Shown one piece after another: positions 9,619 to 19,438 of a stretch of 64,000 bases of DNA. The notes under the pieces are model-generated. The model was given only the letters and a program-made list of their open reading frames with translations. It did no database searches and had not been told where the DNA came from. The translations under genes were made by a program, and so were the position numbers. Position 1 is the first letter of the stretch. Every line of letters starts with the position of its first letter. This stretch comes from Candidatus Gastranaerophilales bacterium (GTDB lineage Bacteria; Cyanobacteriota; Vampirovibrionia; Gastranaerophilales; CAJFVJ01), in the NCBI GenBank assembly GCA_944323485.1, contig CALUSR010000003.1, positions 124,001 through 188,000 on the forward strand, given 5' to 3'.

Positions 9619-10524
9619 ATGCCCACAAACAGTTATTCTCAAAAATTTGATATATCAAAATCGCAGGAACTCAAAAACAAACTCTCAAACTTCTCTTTTG
9701 AGGAGACGGCACATGCACTCTGGCGAGCAAAAGGCAGTGGGGTAACAGTTACTTTATACAAAAGCGGGAAAATTCTTGTTCAGGGAACAGGTACAGAAAA
9801 CTTTATTCATGAATACCTCGGGCAAAATGTCGAAAAACAAACAACCCTCAATCTGCCGACAGAGAAAAACGACAAAATAGAACATTCTTTTACCTCATGG
9901 ATAGGAACCGATGAATCAGGCAAAGGAGATTATTTCGGTCCGCTGATAATTGCCTCAGTTGCTATTACTCCCAAAAATCAGGAAATTTTGGGCAATCTTG
10001 GAATAAAAGACAGCAAAAAACTTGATGACAAACAAATTGCACAGCTTGCGATAAAAATCAAACAAAACTCTCTGTTCTCGATAGTCACAATCACCCCCCA
10101 GAAATATAACGAGCTCTATAAAAGCTTCAATAATCTGAATAAACTTCTCGCCTGGGGACATGCAAGAGCCATCGAAAATATTCTCGAAAAAGCGCCTGAT
10201 GGAAGCATCAAAAATGCTATTTCCGATAAATTCGGAGATGAATCATTCATAAAAAATGCTTTGATGAAAAACGGAAAAAACATAAATCTAATCCAAAGAG
10301 TTCGTGCTGAAAGTGATTTGGCTGTTGCGTCAGCATCTGTTCTTGCTCGGGATGAATTCGTGAAAAGAATAGACAAATTATCATCAGAATTTGGGATTTC
10401 TCTGCCTAAAGGGGCTTCATCCCTTGTTCTTGAAGCTGCAAAAGAATTTGTAAATAAACATGGAAAAAGTCAATTGAACAGAGTAGCAAAACTTCATTTC
10501 AAAACGACTAAAGAAATTTTATAA
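9619..10524 (+). CDS. rnhC: Ribonuclease HIII
   Basis: RNase HIII cleaves the RNA strand of RNA-DNA hybrids. The 301-residue protein has an N-terminal TBP-like substrate-binding domain (about 1-85) with the GSGVTVTLYKSGKILVQGTG block. The catalytic domain begins at GTDESGKGDYFGPL, with D98 and E99 as metal ligands and the GKGD loop typical of type 2 RNases H. Later blocks include KDSKKLDD and ASASVLARDEF. It is a single gene with AGGATT just before the ATG. Confidence 0.94.
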   Translation: MPTNSYSQKFDISKSQELKNKLSNFSFEETAHALWRAKGSGVTVTLYKSGKILVQGTGTENFIHEYLGQNVEKQTTLNLPTEKNDKIEHSFTSWIGTDESGKGDYFGPLIIASVAITPKNQEILGNLGIKDSKKLDDKQIAQLAIKIKQNSLFSIVTITPQKYNELYKSFNNLNKLLAWGHARAIENILEKAPDGSIKNAISDKFGDESFIKNALMKNGKNINLIQRVRAESDLAVASASVLARDEFVKRIDKLSSEFGISLPKGASSLVLEAAKEFVNKHGKSQLNRVAKLHFKTTKEIL

Positions 10525-10612
10525 ATAAATTATCCATTTAACGTATAGACAACTATTACATATTCCATGATAATAATATACATATTTTTGCCGTAATCTT
10601 AAAGGCAGAGAT

Positions 10613-11032
10613 ATGCGGCAGAAAACAACCATGAAAAATAATTTATTTCAAAATACAAAATCATTTATTGAACAAAATTCTTCTATAGAAGAAGCTGTTG
10701 AAAAATTCAAAAAAGAGGCGGAAGATACTCTTGTCGTTCTAGATAACAATTTTTCAATAAAAGGCTCTGTATACAAAGAGGATGTCATGAATTATTATGA
10801 ACAAAACAAAAATTCACGACTTCTCAAAAAAGAAAAAATATCAAAACTTATTTCAATAAAAAAGTCAACAATTATTATGTACCCGCAGAATAATATAAGA
10901 GAAGTTCTCGCTCTTATGAATAATATGAAACCAAAGGCCATTGCAATCGCAAACAACCCTTGGGAAAAGAAATTTCTGGGGATAATAATGCCTAAAGATT
11001 TGAAAAATCTGAAAACATATCAATCTCTATAA
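10613..11032 (+). CDS. CBS-domain-like protein
   Basis: The 139-residue protein looks like a single CBS pair. One half covers about residues 15-60 (SSIEEAVEKFKKEAEDTLVV) and the other about 75-135 (NIREVLALMNNMKPKAIAIA, then LGIIMPKDLKNL). CBS pairs usually sense adenylate-type ligands, and no effector domain is attached here. The ATG at 10613 is preceded by AAAGG at good spacing. The last 6 bp overlap the convergent M16 peptidase gene. Assignment rests on pattern rather than strong motifs. Confidence 0.6.
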   Translation: MRQKTTMKNNLFQNTKSFIEQNSSIEEAVEKFKKEAEDTLVVLDNNFSIKGSVYKEDVMNYYEQNKNSRLLKKEKISKLISIKKSTIIMYPQNNIREVLALMNNMKPKAIAIANNPWEKKFLGIIMPKDLKNLKTYQSL

Positions 11033-12268
11033 GCCGGTAACATACTCAGGAGTTGCAAGAACAGATATAATTGAGTGTTCGTCCAAATATTTTTGAGCAA
11101 CAGCCTGCACTTGCTCTGAGCTGACTTTTTCTATTCTATCAAAAATTTCAGCATCAAATTCAGCCCCAAGTCCCATAAACTCATAATATGCAAGATAATA
11201 AGCCTGCTGAGAATTTGTTTCATGATAATATTTGCGTTTTCCAAGAAGATTATTCTTCGCTCCTGAAAGTTCTTTTTCACTCAGAGGAATATTCTGAATT
11301 TTACCTATTTCTTCTCTGAAACCATCAAGAGATATTTGAATATTCTTCGGTTCAGTTCCGATATAAATCGTAAAAATACCCGTGTTTTTCAGTGATTCAT
11401 AAGAACTTCTCACATCATAAGCAAGCCCTTTTTTATCTCTTAGTTCAAGCAAAAGGCGGGAGCTCAATCCGCATGCGCCCAAGGCTGTGTTCATTACACT
11501 CATTGCAAAGAAATCTTCATCCTCAAGCTTCGGAGCCAACCACCCCTGAACAATCTGTGCCTGTGCAGCATTTTTCTTTGCTATGGTAACCGTTCTGTTC
11601 TCCAAAATAGGAGTTATCAAAAACTCAGGACGTATGACACTTTTATTTTCAATAACACCAAGAGTTTTATCAAGTTTATCAACAATTTTCCCGTAGTCCA
11701 TAGAGGATACAACGGATACAACAATATTATCTGCAGAAAAAATATTTTGATAAAAACTCTCTACCTTCTCTTTTGTAACATTTGTCAGATTATCAAGAAT
11801 TTTTGTATATGTATTCCCGTAATAATGATTCGGGAACATATTTTTTGCAAGATTATCAAAAGCCTGCAATCTTGGAGAATCCAAATCAGCCGTAAGCTCT
11901 CCTCTAAGTTTTGAAATCTCTTTTTGAACTTTTTCAAAAGTTGACTCTTTCAATACCTCATCTATTAAATCAGAAGCCACATCAAAATCTTCATCCAAAA
12001 AATATGCCTGAAGCCTTATATAATCATGTTTAACATCAACATTGAACTCAAAACCGTTATTATCTATAATATCCGAAATTTCTTCCGCAGAATGTTTTTT
12101 TGTCCCCTGCAAAAGCAATCTGCTCATAACATTTGAAACTCCTGCCTCCATTGATAAGTCATTCAACGAATTAAAAAAAACATTCACTGCTGTTCTCGGT
12201 GTGTTTTTATTCTGTCTGTACAGCACGGTGATTCCGTTTTGCAGCTTGTATCTGTTCAAATTATTCAT
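11027..12268 (-). CDS. M16-family peptidase-like protein lacking the zinc motif (inactive subunit)
   Basis: The 413-residue protein has the M16 fold: an N-terminal NLNRYKLQNGITVLYRQN strand, later GKIVDKLDKTLGVIENKS, and LSSRLLLELRDKKGLAYDVR. Where active members carry HxxEH, this one reads NVMSRLLLQGT, so the zinc ligands are absent. It overlaps the downstream end of the catalytic partner gene by 8 bp. I prefer the ATG at 12268 (GGAAGGAG 9 nt upstream) to the GTG at 12274. It probably pairs with its neighbour as a non-catalytic subunit, as in the mitochondrial processing peptidase and other bacterial M16B pairs. Confidence 0.85.
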   Translation of the reverse strand: MNNLNRYKLQNGITVLYRQNKNTPRTAVNVFFNSLNDLSMEAGVSNVMSRLLLQGTKKHSAEEISDIIDNNGFEFNVDVKHDYIRLQAYFLDEDFDVASDLIDEVLKESTFEKVQKEISKLRGELTADLDSPRLQAFDNLAKNMFPNHYYGNTYTKILDNLTNVTKEKVESFYQNIFSADNIVVSVVSSMDYGKIVDKLDKTLGVIENKSVIRPEFLITPILENRTVTIAKKNAAQAQIVQGWLAPKLEDEDFFAMSVMNTALGACGLSSRLLLELRDKKGLAYDVRSSYESLKNTGIFTIYIGTEPKNIQISLDGFREEIGKIQNIPLSEKELSGAKNNLLGKRKYYHETNSQQAYYLAYYEFMGLGAEFDAEIFDRIEKVSSEQVQAVAQKYLDEHSIISVLATPEYVTGL

Positions 12269-13619
12269 TTTCACCTGCTCCTTCCGGCATAATTACTGAG
12301 ATAGTAGCCTTGTTTATATCAAGATATTTCCTTGCCGTTTCCTTCACATCTTCTTTTGTAATAAAATCCAACGTTTTCAAATAATCATTCAAACTGGAAA
12401 CATCATCGCACACCGTAATATTAAATCCGATTGTTTCACCTATTTCAGAAACCGTTTCAGATAACTCGGCAAAGCGTATCTTGAGTTTTTTCTTAGCTTT
12501 CTCAAATTCATCATCGGTAATCTGCTCATCTAACACATTCTGGACCTGTTCTTTTACCTGAGCAATTGCATCATCTTTTCTTGACGCATCAAAATTTGCC
12601 TGAACATAAAAATTATTCCCGTCGCGAAGGGCATAGTTGCTTGTATCAATAATATTAAATACAGGATTTTCAGGCTTCTCTACAAGATTTTTGTATAATC
12701 TCGAACTTGTTCCGTCACCCAAAACAACACCGATTATATCCATAATCAAAGTATTTTTCATATCATTTGCAGGGGCACACTTATATCCAAACATAAGAAA
12801 GCCAGTATTTACACTGTGAGTCGACTCAACATATCTTGTTTCTGTCTGCTCATCTTCCTGCTCTCTCTGTACAAAAAGAGGTTTTTGAGAATTCCGTTTT
12901 TCATCAAAAGAAAATTTTTCAAGAATTGAATTCAACACTTTTTCTTTATCAAAATCACCAACGACTATGGTTGTCATATTCGATGGAACATAATGAGATG
13001 CATAATAATCATAAATTATCTCTCTCGGGACAGAGGAAATCACCTCTGATGTACCAATGACTTTTCTTTTATAAGAATGCTTCTTATACATCTCTGCATT
13101 AAGCTGCTCATAAGTTCTGCTCCATGGTCTGTCCTCGCACATCTTAATTTCTTCGAGAACAACATATCTTTCTCTTTTCTCTGAAGGTACTTCTTTTGAA
13201 AAATCAAATGAAGGTCCTATCTCTTCATCAGGAAAGCAGGCATTCAGCATCATATCAGAGTGCAAATCAATAGCAATTTCCAAATTATCATCAAGATTCG
13301 GAATGGTTATGTAATAAAAAGTATAATCCTTGCTCGTCCCTGCATTGATTATAGCCCCTCTTGACTCGAGAGTTCTATCAAAATATCCCGCCTTAAACCT
13401 TTTTGTTCCTTTAAACATTAAATGCTCAAGAAAATGAGAAATACCGGTGTTTGAATCATCTTCATTAATCGATCCTGTCTTGACCCAGGTACTTATATTC
13501 AACATCTCGCTGTCTTTATGTGCAAGAATGACAGTATGCCCGTTATCCAGTTCATAGATGTCTATAGGTTCATCCAAAAAAGGATAGGGCTGTTTTATCA
13601 AATTTTTAACCGAACTCAT
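12261..13619 (-). CDS. M16-family zinc metalloprotease (active subunit)
   Basis: The 452-residue protein carries the inverted zinc motif HxxEH as HFLEH at residues 62-66 (in GISHFLEHLMFKGTKRF). The distal acidic region follows in RYVVLEEIKMCED. It continues with the usual M16 C-terminal half. It should degrade or process peptides as a clamshell with the neighbouring inactive subunit. No signal peptide is visible, which argues for a cytoplasmic site. TTGGAG precedes the start at good spacing. Confidence 0.93.
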   Translation of the reverse strand: MSSVKNLIKQPYPFLDEPIDIYELDNGHTVILAHKDSEMLNISTWVKTGSINEDDSNTGISHFLEHLMFKGTKRFKAGYFDRTLESRGAIINAGTSKDYTFYYITIPNLDDNLEIAIDLHSDMMLNACFPDEEIGPSFDFSKEVPSEKRERYVVLEEIKMCEDRPWSRTYEQLNAEMYKKHSYKRKVIGTSEVISSVPREIIYDYYASHYVPSNMTTIVVGDFDKEKVLNSILEKFSFDEKRNSQKPLFVQREQEDEQTETRYVESTHSVNTGFLMFGYKCAPANDMKNTLIMDIIGVVLGDGTSSRLYKNLVEKPENPVFNIIDTSNYALRDGNNFYVQANFDASRKDDAIAQVKEQVQNVLDEQITDDEFEKAKKKLKIRFAELSETVSEIGETIGFNITVCDDVSSLNDYLKTLDFITKEDVKETARKYLDINKATISVIMPEGAGENE

Positions 13620-13770
13620 ATAGATTACTCCAAAAATTGTTTTATTTTATAATAATTCTAGCAAATATATGCCAAACATAAAAATAATATACAAAAAGTT
13701 ATCTTTGCAGTATTTCTGAGTATAAGATACTCTAAGAATTGTATTTAAAAAAAAAATTATTTATTAATTA

Positions 13771-13800
13771 TTAGCACAATATTTTTGAGGATTGTATAAT
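13771..13800 (+). promoter_or_regulatory. Putative promoter of the atpD-atpC unit
   Basis: TTAGCA (13771-13776) and TATAAT (13795-13800) are 18 bp apart and lie 61 bp upstream of the atpD ATG. The intergenic region is otherwise AT-rich. The -10 match is perfect and the -35 is partial. Confidence 0.5.
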
Positions 13801-13843
13801 TAATAAGGTAAGAAAAAAATATAAATAATAAATGTTCTAATAG

Positions 13844-15283
<1,440 letters not shown>

Positions 15284-15296
15284 ACGAGGTATAAAT

Positions 15297-15698
15297 ATGC
15301 CCTTAAAACTAAAAGTAATCACTCCTGAAAAAATATTGATTGATACAGAGGTTGATGAATTTTATTCAACAGCTACGGATGGAGATTTTGGCATAATGCC
15401 CGGCCACATTCCGTATATGACGCCTCTTGCTATCGGCGTATCAAAATATGTCCAGGGTGATAAAGATACATATATATCAACTATCGGAGGGCTGTTTCAG
15501 ATTCAAAACGATGAAATCATCGTTTTGACTGACTCTGCTGAGTTCGGAAATAAAATCGACGAACAAAGAGCCAAAGAAGCAAAAGAAAGAGCAGAAGCCC
15601 GCCTTGGTTCACTCAAAACAGAAACCGATATAAGAAGGGCAGAACTTGCTCTTGCAAGAGCGATGGCAAGACTAAAAGCTGCCCGTAAATCAAAATAA
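15297..15698 (+). CDS. atpC: F-type ATP synthase subunit epsilon
   Basis: The epsilon subunit sits on the rotor stalk and inhibits ATP hydrolysis. The 133-residue protein has the N-terminal beta-sandwich (LKVITPEKILIDTEVDEFY, then GDFGIMPGHIPYMTPL) and a C-terminal two-helix domain rich in Arg and Ala. It starts 13 bp after atpD. gatD starts 2 bp after its stop, so all three are probably one transcript. Confidence 0.95.
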   Translation: MPLKLKVITPEKILIDTEVDEFYSTATDGDFGIMPGHIPYMTPLAIGVSKYVQGDKDTYISTIGGLFQIQNDEIIVLTDSAEFGNKIDEQRAKEAKERAEARLGSLKTETDIRRAELALARAMARLKAARKSK

Positions 15699-15700
15699 AA

Positions 15701-16444
15701 ATGAATCTGCAAACAAAACTTAAATTGAATATTGCCCATCTCTATCCGGAATTACTCAATATTTACGGGGATATGGGCAATATTTATGCCCTCAAAAAAA
15801 GATGCGAATGGCGAAATATCAGTGCAGAAGTATATAACATAAATCAAGGAACAGATATAAACCCTGATTTATTCGACATCTATTTTATCGGAGGCGGACA
15901 GGATAAACAACAAATTGATGTCGCAAAGGAGATGCAAAAACAAAAAGAAAATCTCAAACAAGCAGCAGAGAATAATGCCGTAATGCTCGCAATCTGCGGA
16001 GGGTATCAGCTGCTTGGGAAATATTATCTTCCCCATAAAGGAGAAAAACTTGAAGGAATAGGCATTCTCAATGCTTACACTATAGCCGGCAACAAGAGAT
16101 TTATAGGAAATGTTACCGTAAAATCAAATTTTCTATCCCCGGAAACAATTGTCGGCTTTGAAAATCACAGCGGGCTGACTTACCTCGAAGAGGGGACGAC
16201 TCCGATAGGAAAAGTCATCACCGGCAATGGAAACAACGGAAAAGATTTAACGGAAGGAGCAAGATACAAAAATGTCTTCGGAACATATCTGCATGGCTCA
16301 CTTCTTCCCAAAAACCCTCAATTTGCTGACTATTTGATAAAACTTGCCTTAAACAAAAAATATAACTGTGAAATTGAACTGGACAAACTTGATGACTCCA
16401 TCGAAAACACTGCCCACAAGGAAGCCACAACCCGTAAATACTAA
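15701..16444 (+). CDS. gatD: Lipid II isoglutaminyl synthase, glutaminase subunit GatD
   Basis: GatD supplies ammonia from glutamine to MurT for amidation of D-Glu in lipid II. The 247-residue protein is a class I amidotransferase of the CobB/CobQ type, with the N-terminal HLYPELLNIYGDMGNIYALK signature. The nucleophile is C99 in LAICGGYQLLG, and the catalytic histidine is in FGTYLHGSLLPKNP. The size and cysteine position agree with the Staphylococcus aureus protein. The usual partner gene murT is not adjacent; instead gatD follows atpC by 2 bp. Confidence 0.88.
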   Translation: MNLQTKLKLNIAHLYPELLNIYGDMGNIYALKKRCEWRNISAEVYNINQGTDINPDLFDIYFIGGGQDKQQIDVAKEMQKQKENLKQAAENNAVMLAICGGYQLLGKYYLPHKGEKLEGIGILNAYTIAGNKRFIGNVTVKSNFLSPETIVGFENHSGLTYLEEGTTPIGKVITGNGNNGKDLTEGARYKNVFGTYLHGSLLPKNPQFADYLIKLALNKKYNCEIELDKLDDSIENTAHKEATTRKY

Positions 16445-16576
16445 ATCAATCGTACTTTATATCACAATTTATATTCAAATTTTAATTTAAATAGATGATT
16501 TTATATTCGCTTGCTAATGATACCTTTTACTTAAGGTTTACTCGATACATAATAGAAGAGTTGAGAAAGGAAAAAC

Positions 16577-17032
16577 ATGAGCAAGATTAGTGAAATCAGC
16601 AGCAGCTTAAGCATCTTTAAAAGAGCAACGGCTGTAAAAAATGAAAACAGTGCATCATCTTTTGCATCAAATCCTTTTGGTATCAGCTTCAAAGGTAAAG
16701 CTTTATCAATGGATGCATTTGTATCTAGCACAAAAGAACAAACTCCTTCATTCAAGGAAAACATTCAACAAAAAGGTAAACTATTCGCTTCAGCAGTAGT
16801 TACCAACATGACAAATTTCAAAAATTCATTTACGGAAAAACTTCAACCGGTAATCAACTTCGGTAAAAAAGCCAAAGAAAACATCTCAAATCTTTGGAAC
16901 AAAATGAACAGCTATGAAATTAAAATGCCTTCATTCAACTTCGGAAGCGAAGGAAAAATTAATGAACTGACAAAACTTCCGGTATCGGAACTTGAAGAAC
17001 AACTTAGTTCTCATATAGCAGCTTTAAGTTAG
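16577..17032 (+). CDS. Hypothetical protein with ISFKG motif
   Basis: A 151-residue protein of unknown family. The first 35 residues are Ser/Ala-rich, followed by GISFKG at residues 35-40. The rest is Lys/Phe-rich with predicted helices (KGKLFASAVVTNMTNFKNSF) and two similar SFNFG/VINFGKK stretches. No signal peptide or clear membrane segment is seen. AAAGGA lies 6 nt before the ATG, so it is well translated. The next gene, a HEAT-like protein, begins 16 bp later. It shares the [VI][SN]F[KRQ]G motif with four other proteins in the window. Confidence 0.75.
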   Translation: MSKISEISSSLSIFKRATAVKNENSASSFASNPFGISFKGKALSMDAFVSSTKEQTPSFKENIQQKGKLFASAVVTNMTNFKNSFTEKLQPVINFGKKAKENISNLWNKMNSYEIKMPSFNFGSEGKINELTKLPVSELEEQLSSHIAALS

Positions 17033-17048
17033 AAAAGAGGAATGAAAA

Positions 17049-17402
17049 ATGGCAAAAGTTGAACACATTATCGAAGCACTCTGCCGTCATAAAGATGACA
17101 GCGCAGTAGAAGTTTTAAGCAGAATCGGCACAAACTGCCCGATAGATGATATCAGAGAACAAACTGCAAAAGCTCTGGTAAGAAGAAACACACATGACTC
17201 TCTATCAGTAGTTATAATTAACAAAGGAAAAGGTATCAACGACCTGAACCCTAAAGTAGCTATGAGCGTTATAAATGAAATTATTTCTCTCAAAGACAAA
17301 TCAGAAGCTATGAAAATCCTTGAAGATACTATCAATATGCACTCTGATGAAAATGTCAGAGAAACAGCCCGCTCTGTAAAAGCTTTGATTGAATTATCTT
17401 AA
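17049..17402 (+). CDS. HEAT-repeat-like small protein
   Basis: The 117-residue protein is all-helical, with units that resemble HEAT repeats: DSAVEVLSRIGTNCPIDDIR followed by EQTAKALVRR, and KSEAMKILEDTINMHSDENV followed by RETARSVKAL. Such repeats usually bind other proteins. AGAGGA precedes the ATG. It forms a two-gene unit with the ISFKG-motif gene upstream and ends at a strong terminator. The partner is unknown; the neighbouring gene product is the obvious candidate. Confidence 0.7.
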   Translation: MAKVEHIIEALCRHKDDSAVEVLSRIGTNCPIDDIREQTAKALVRRNTHDSLSVVIINKGKGINDLNPKVAMSVINEIISLKDKSEAMKILEDTINMHSDENVRETARSVKALIELS

Positions 17403-17460
17403 AAAACAAAACTCTGAAATACATATCAACAAAAGACCAATTTAATGGCATATCATAAAT

Positions 17461-17489
17461 AAAAGAGTCCTTATAATAAGGACTCTTTT
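17461..17489. terminator. Bidirectional intrinsic terminator
   Basis: A perfect 13-bp inverted repeat (AAAAGAGTCCTTA, 17461-17473, and its complement 17477-17489) encloses a 3-nt TAA loop. A and T tracts on the two sides give a U-tail in each direction. It serves the HEAT-like gene on + and the Pro/Gln-rich gene on -. Confidence 0.9.
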
Positions 17490-17508
17490 TTAATTAAGAC
17501 AAATTTGT

Positions 17509-18018
17509 TTATTTATTGACAACTTGCTGATAAATATGAAGAGGCATAGTATCAATATCTTTTGAAGACTCTCTCTCCTCGCCTGTCAAAGTTTCATAAA
17601 CACCATTCGGGCTCATAGACATAAATTCCTTGCCTGAGAGTTTTTTCAACTTATCAAAACCTTCTTTAAATTTATCTGAGTGCAAAATAGTGTCCAAATC
17701 ATCATCTTCAAAAACATCAAGAATAACGCCTGCAACTCTTGCACCTTTTACGCTCATATTATCAGCTTTCATCAAAATTTTGAGATTTTCGCTATATGAA
17801 GAGACTTCATTTTCTCCATCAGGTCCAAAAACAGTGTCCCCTCTGAAAGAAACCTGTGCTCTGCCCTGAGCATCAAGAGCATTCATTGTTTTTTGAATAG
17901 CTTGAGGAGCTGATGTTTGAGTTTGAGGAGCAGCAGGAACCTGAGGCTGAGGAGCCGGTTGTGTTTCGCTTTGTCTCAAAGAATTTGCACCGAATGTTTG
18001 TACTGCGTTGATGTTCAT
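17509..18018 (-). CDS. Hypothetical protein with Pro/Gln linker and VSFRG motif
   Basis: A 169-residue protein. Residues 1-16 (MNINAVQTFGANSLRQ) are followed by a Pro/Gln/Ala-rich linker (about 17-43). VSFRG occurs at residues 56-60, and a helical acidic domain follows (VKGARVAGVILDVFEDDDLD). The C-terminal part contains KFKEGFDKLKKLSGKEF. No known family is recognised, and no signal peptide or membrane segment is seen. The motif is shared with the next upstream gene product and three others in the window. Confidence 0.75.
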   Translation of the reverse strand: MNINAVQTFGANSLRQSETQPAPQPQVPAAPQTQTSAPQAIQKTMNALDAQGRAQVSFRGDTVFGPDGENEVSSYSENLKILMKADNMSVKGARVAGVILDVFEDDDLDTILHSDKFKEGFDKLKKLSGKEFMSMSPNGVYETLTGEERESSKDIDTMPLHIYQQVVNK

Positions 18019-18093
18019 AATATACCTTTCTTAAAAAACTATTTTTTATTGTACTCTTGCTTAAAAAACAAACAAAAAATTTTTTGACAGTTT

Positions 18094-18387
18094 TTATCCT
18101 ATTTTTTCAAAACTAAAACCGACTTCCCTCATAGAATTTTCTACTTTTTCATTATCCTGAGTGTAAAAATCCAACTCAATTTCTTCTCTATCAGGATTTT
18201 CTTCAAGCTGGGCACTAACATCATTTCCGTTTTTGGCTATGCTCATGAGATATCCGAGAGTCATCTCCTGCAAAACAGATTTGTTTATCCCTGTTTCCTG
18301 CGTTTCAAAAGCCTTATCTCCGGGCTTTTTCAAATTTATCAAATACGTTCCTCTGAAAGAAACAGGCGAACCCCCCATCATGTTCAT
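18094..18387 (-). CDS. Small hypothetical protein with VSFRG motif
   Basis: A 97-residue protein. VSFRG lies at residues 9-13, right at the N-terminus (MNMMGGSPVSFRGTYLIN). The remainder is acidic with no recognised domain and ends MREVGFSFEKIG. It is 75 bp upstream of the other VSFRG gene in the same direction and may share its transcript. No transport signal of a known type is visible. Confidence 0.7.
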   Translation of the reverse strand: MNMMGGSPVSFRGTYLINLKKPGDKAFETQETGINKSVLQEMTLGYLMSIAKNGNDVSAQLEENPDREEIELDFYTQDNEKVENSMREVGFSFEKIG

Positions 18388-18464
18388 ATCTTTTGTCCTT
18401 ATTTTTTAACTACAGAGAAATAAAAAAACAAAAAGATTTTTTCTGAACACATGAAAAATTTTTT

Positions 18465-19361
18465 CTAAATAAATCTTAAACTTCCTCTCTCTGCATCAAT
18501 CATATATTCAACCCCTATCGGAAGAGTATATCTTGGTGCAACATGCGACGCATCAAATCCATAAAATACAGGTATTCTTATATCTTCAAAAAATTCTCTC
18601 AAAAATTCTTTCAACACATCCTCATCAACACCGCAGCCGCTGAATTTTGCAATAACAACTCCCCTAACTTTATCAAACACCCCGCATAAGCGTAACTGCG
18701 TCAGCATTCTGTCTATCTTATACAACGGCTCTGATACATCCTCAAGAAGCAATATCTTCTCCTCAAAACCAATCTCAAAAGGCGTTCCCATCAAAGACAA
18801 AATCGTAGCCAAATTTCCGCCGGCCAATACCCCTCTCGCCATGCCAGGACTTATACAAACAAAATCATCATTATGCACAAATCCCCCAACAGGATGCCCC
18901 TCAAGAATATCAAAAAAACTCTTCACTGTTATTGCATATAAATCATCAACCCCGAAATCACTCACGGCAAACGGTCCATGATAAGTTACAAGCCCTGTCT
19001 TCATATAAAATACATTCAACAAATTTGTTATATCACTATATCCACAAAATATCTTAGGGTTTGCCTCTATCAAATCATAATTAATCTTATCGAGCATACG
19101 AAGCGTTCCATATCCGCCTCTTGAAGATAATATCGCACTGACTGACTCATCCTCGAAAAAAGTCTCAAGCTCTCTGACTCTCGTATCATCATCCCCTGCA
19201 AGATAGCGTTTTTTATCCGTTACATGGTCAGAAAACTTAACCCTGTAATCATACCTGTCAAAAAATTCTTCTATTTTTTCATATGGAAATTCATCTTTTA
19301 CACACCCGGCTAAAGACAGAATCCCTATTGTATCACCTTTTGTTAATTTCTTTGCAAACAT
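18465..19361 (-). CDS. LD-carboxypeptidase, S66 family
   Basis: S66 serine peptidases (LdcA/MccF) remove the terminal D-Ala from murein tetrapeptides or cleave microcin C. The 298-residue protein has the Ser-Glu-His triad: S109 in FCGYSDITN, E207 in LLLEDVSEPLYKIDR and H273 in DASHVAPRYTLPIG. The SSRGGYGTLRML block is also typical. There is no signal peptide, so the likely role is cytoplasmic recycling of muropeptides. It is divergent from dnaX. Confidence 0.9.
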   Translation of the reverse strand: MFAKKLTKGDTIGILSLAGCVKDEFPYEKIEEFFDRYDYRVKFSDHVTDKKRYLAGDDDTRVRELETFFEDESVSAILSSRGGYGTLRMLDKINYDLIEANPKIFCGYSDITNLLNVFYMKTGLVTYHGPFAVSDFGVDDLYAITVKSFFDILEGHPVGGFVHNDDFVCISPGMARGVLAGGNLATILSLMGTPFEIGFEEKILLLEDVSEPLYKIDRMLTQLRLCGVFDKVRGVVIAKFSGCGVDEDVLKEFLREFFEDIRIPVFYGFDASHVAPRYTLPIGVEYMIDAERGSLRFI

Positions 19362-19438
19362 GATATTTGATTTTTCTTTATAACAACAGTTTGTAATATA
19401 ATAATACTATTAAATATCATATTTTGGAGAAGAGCAAG

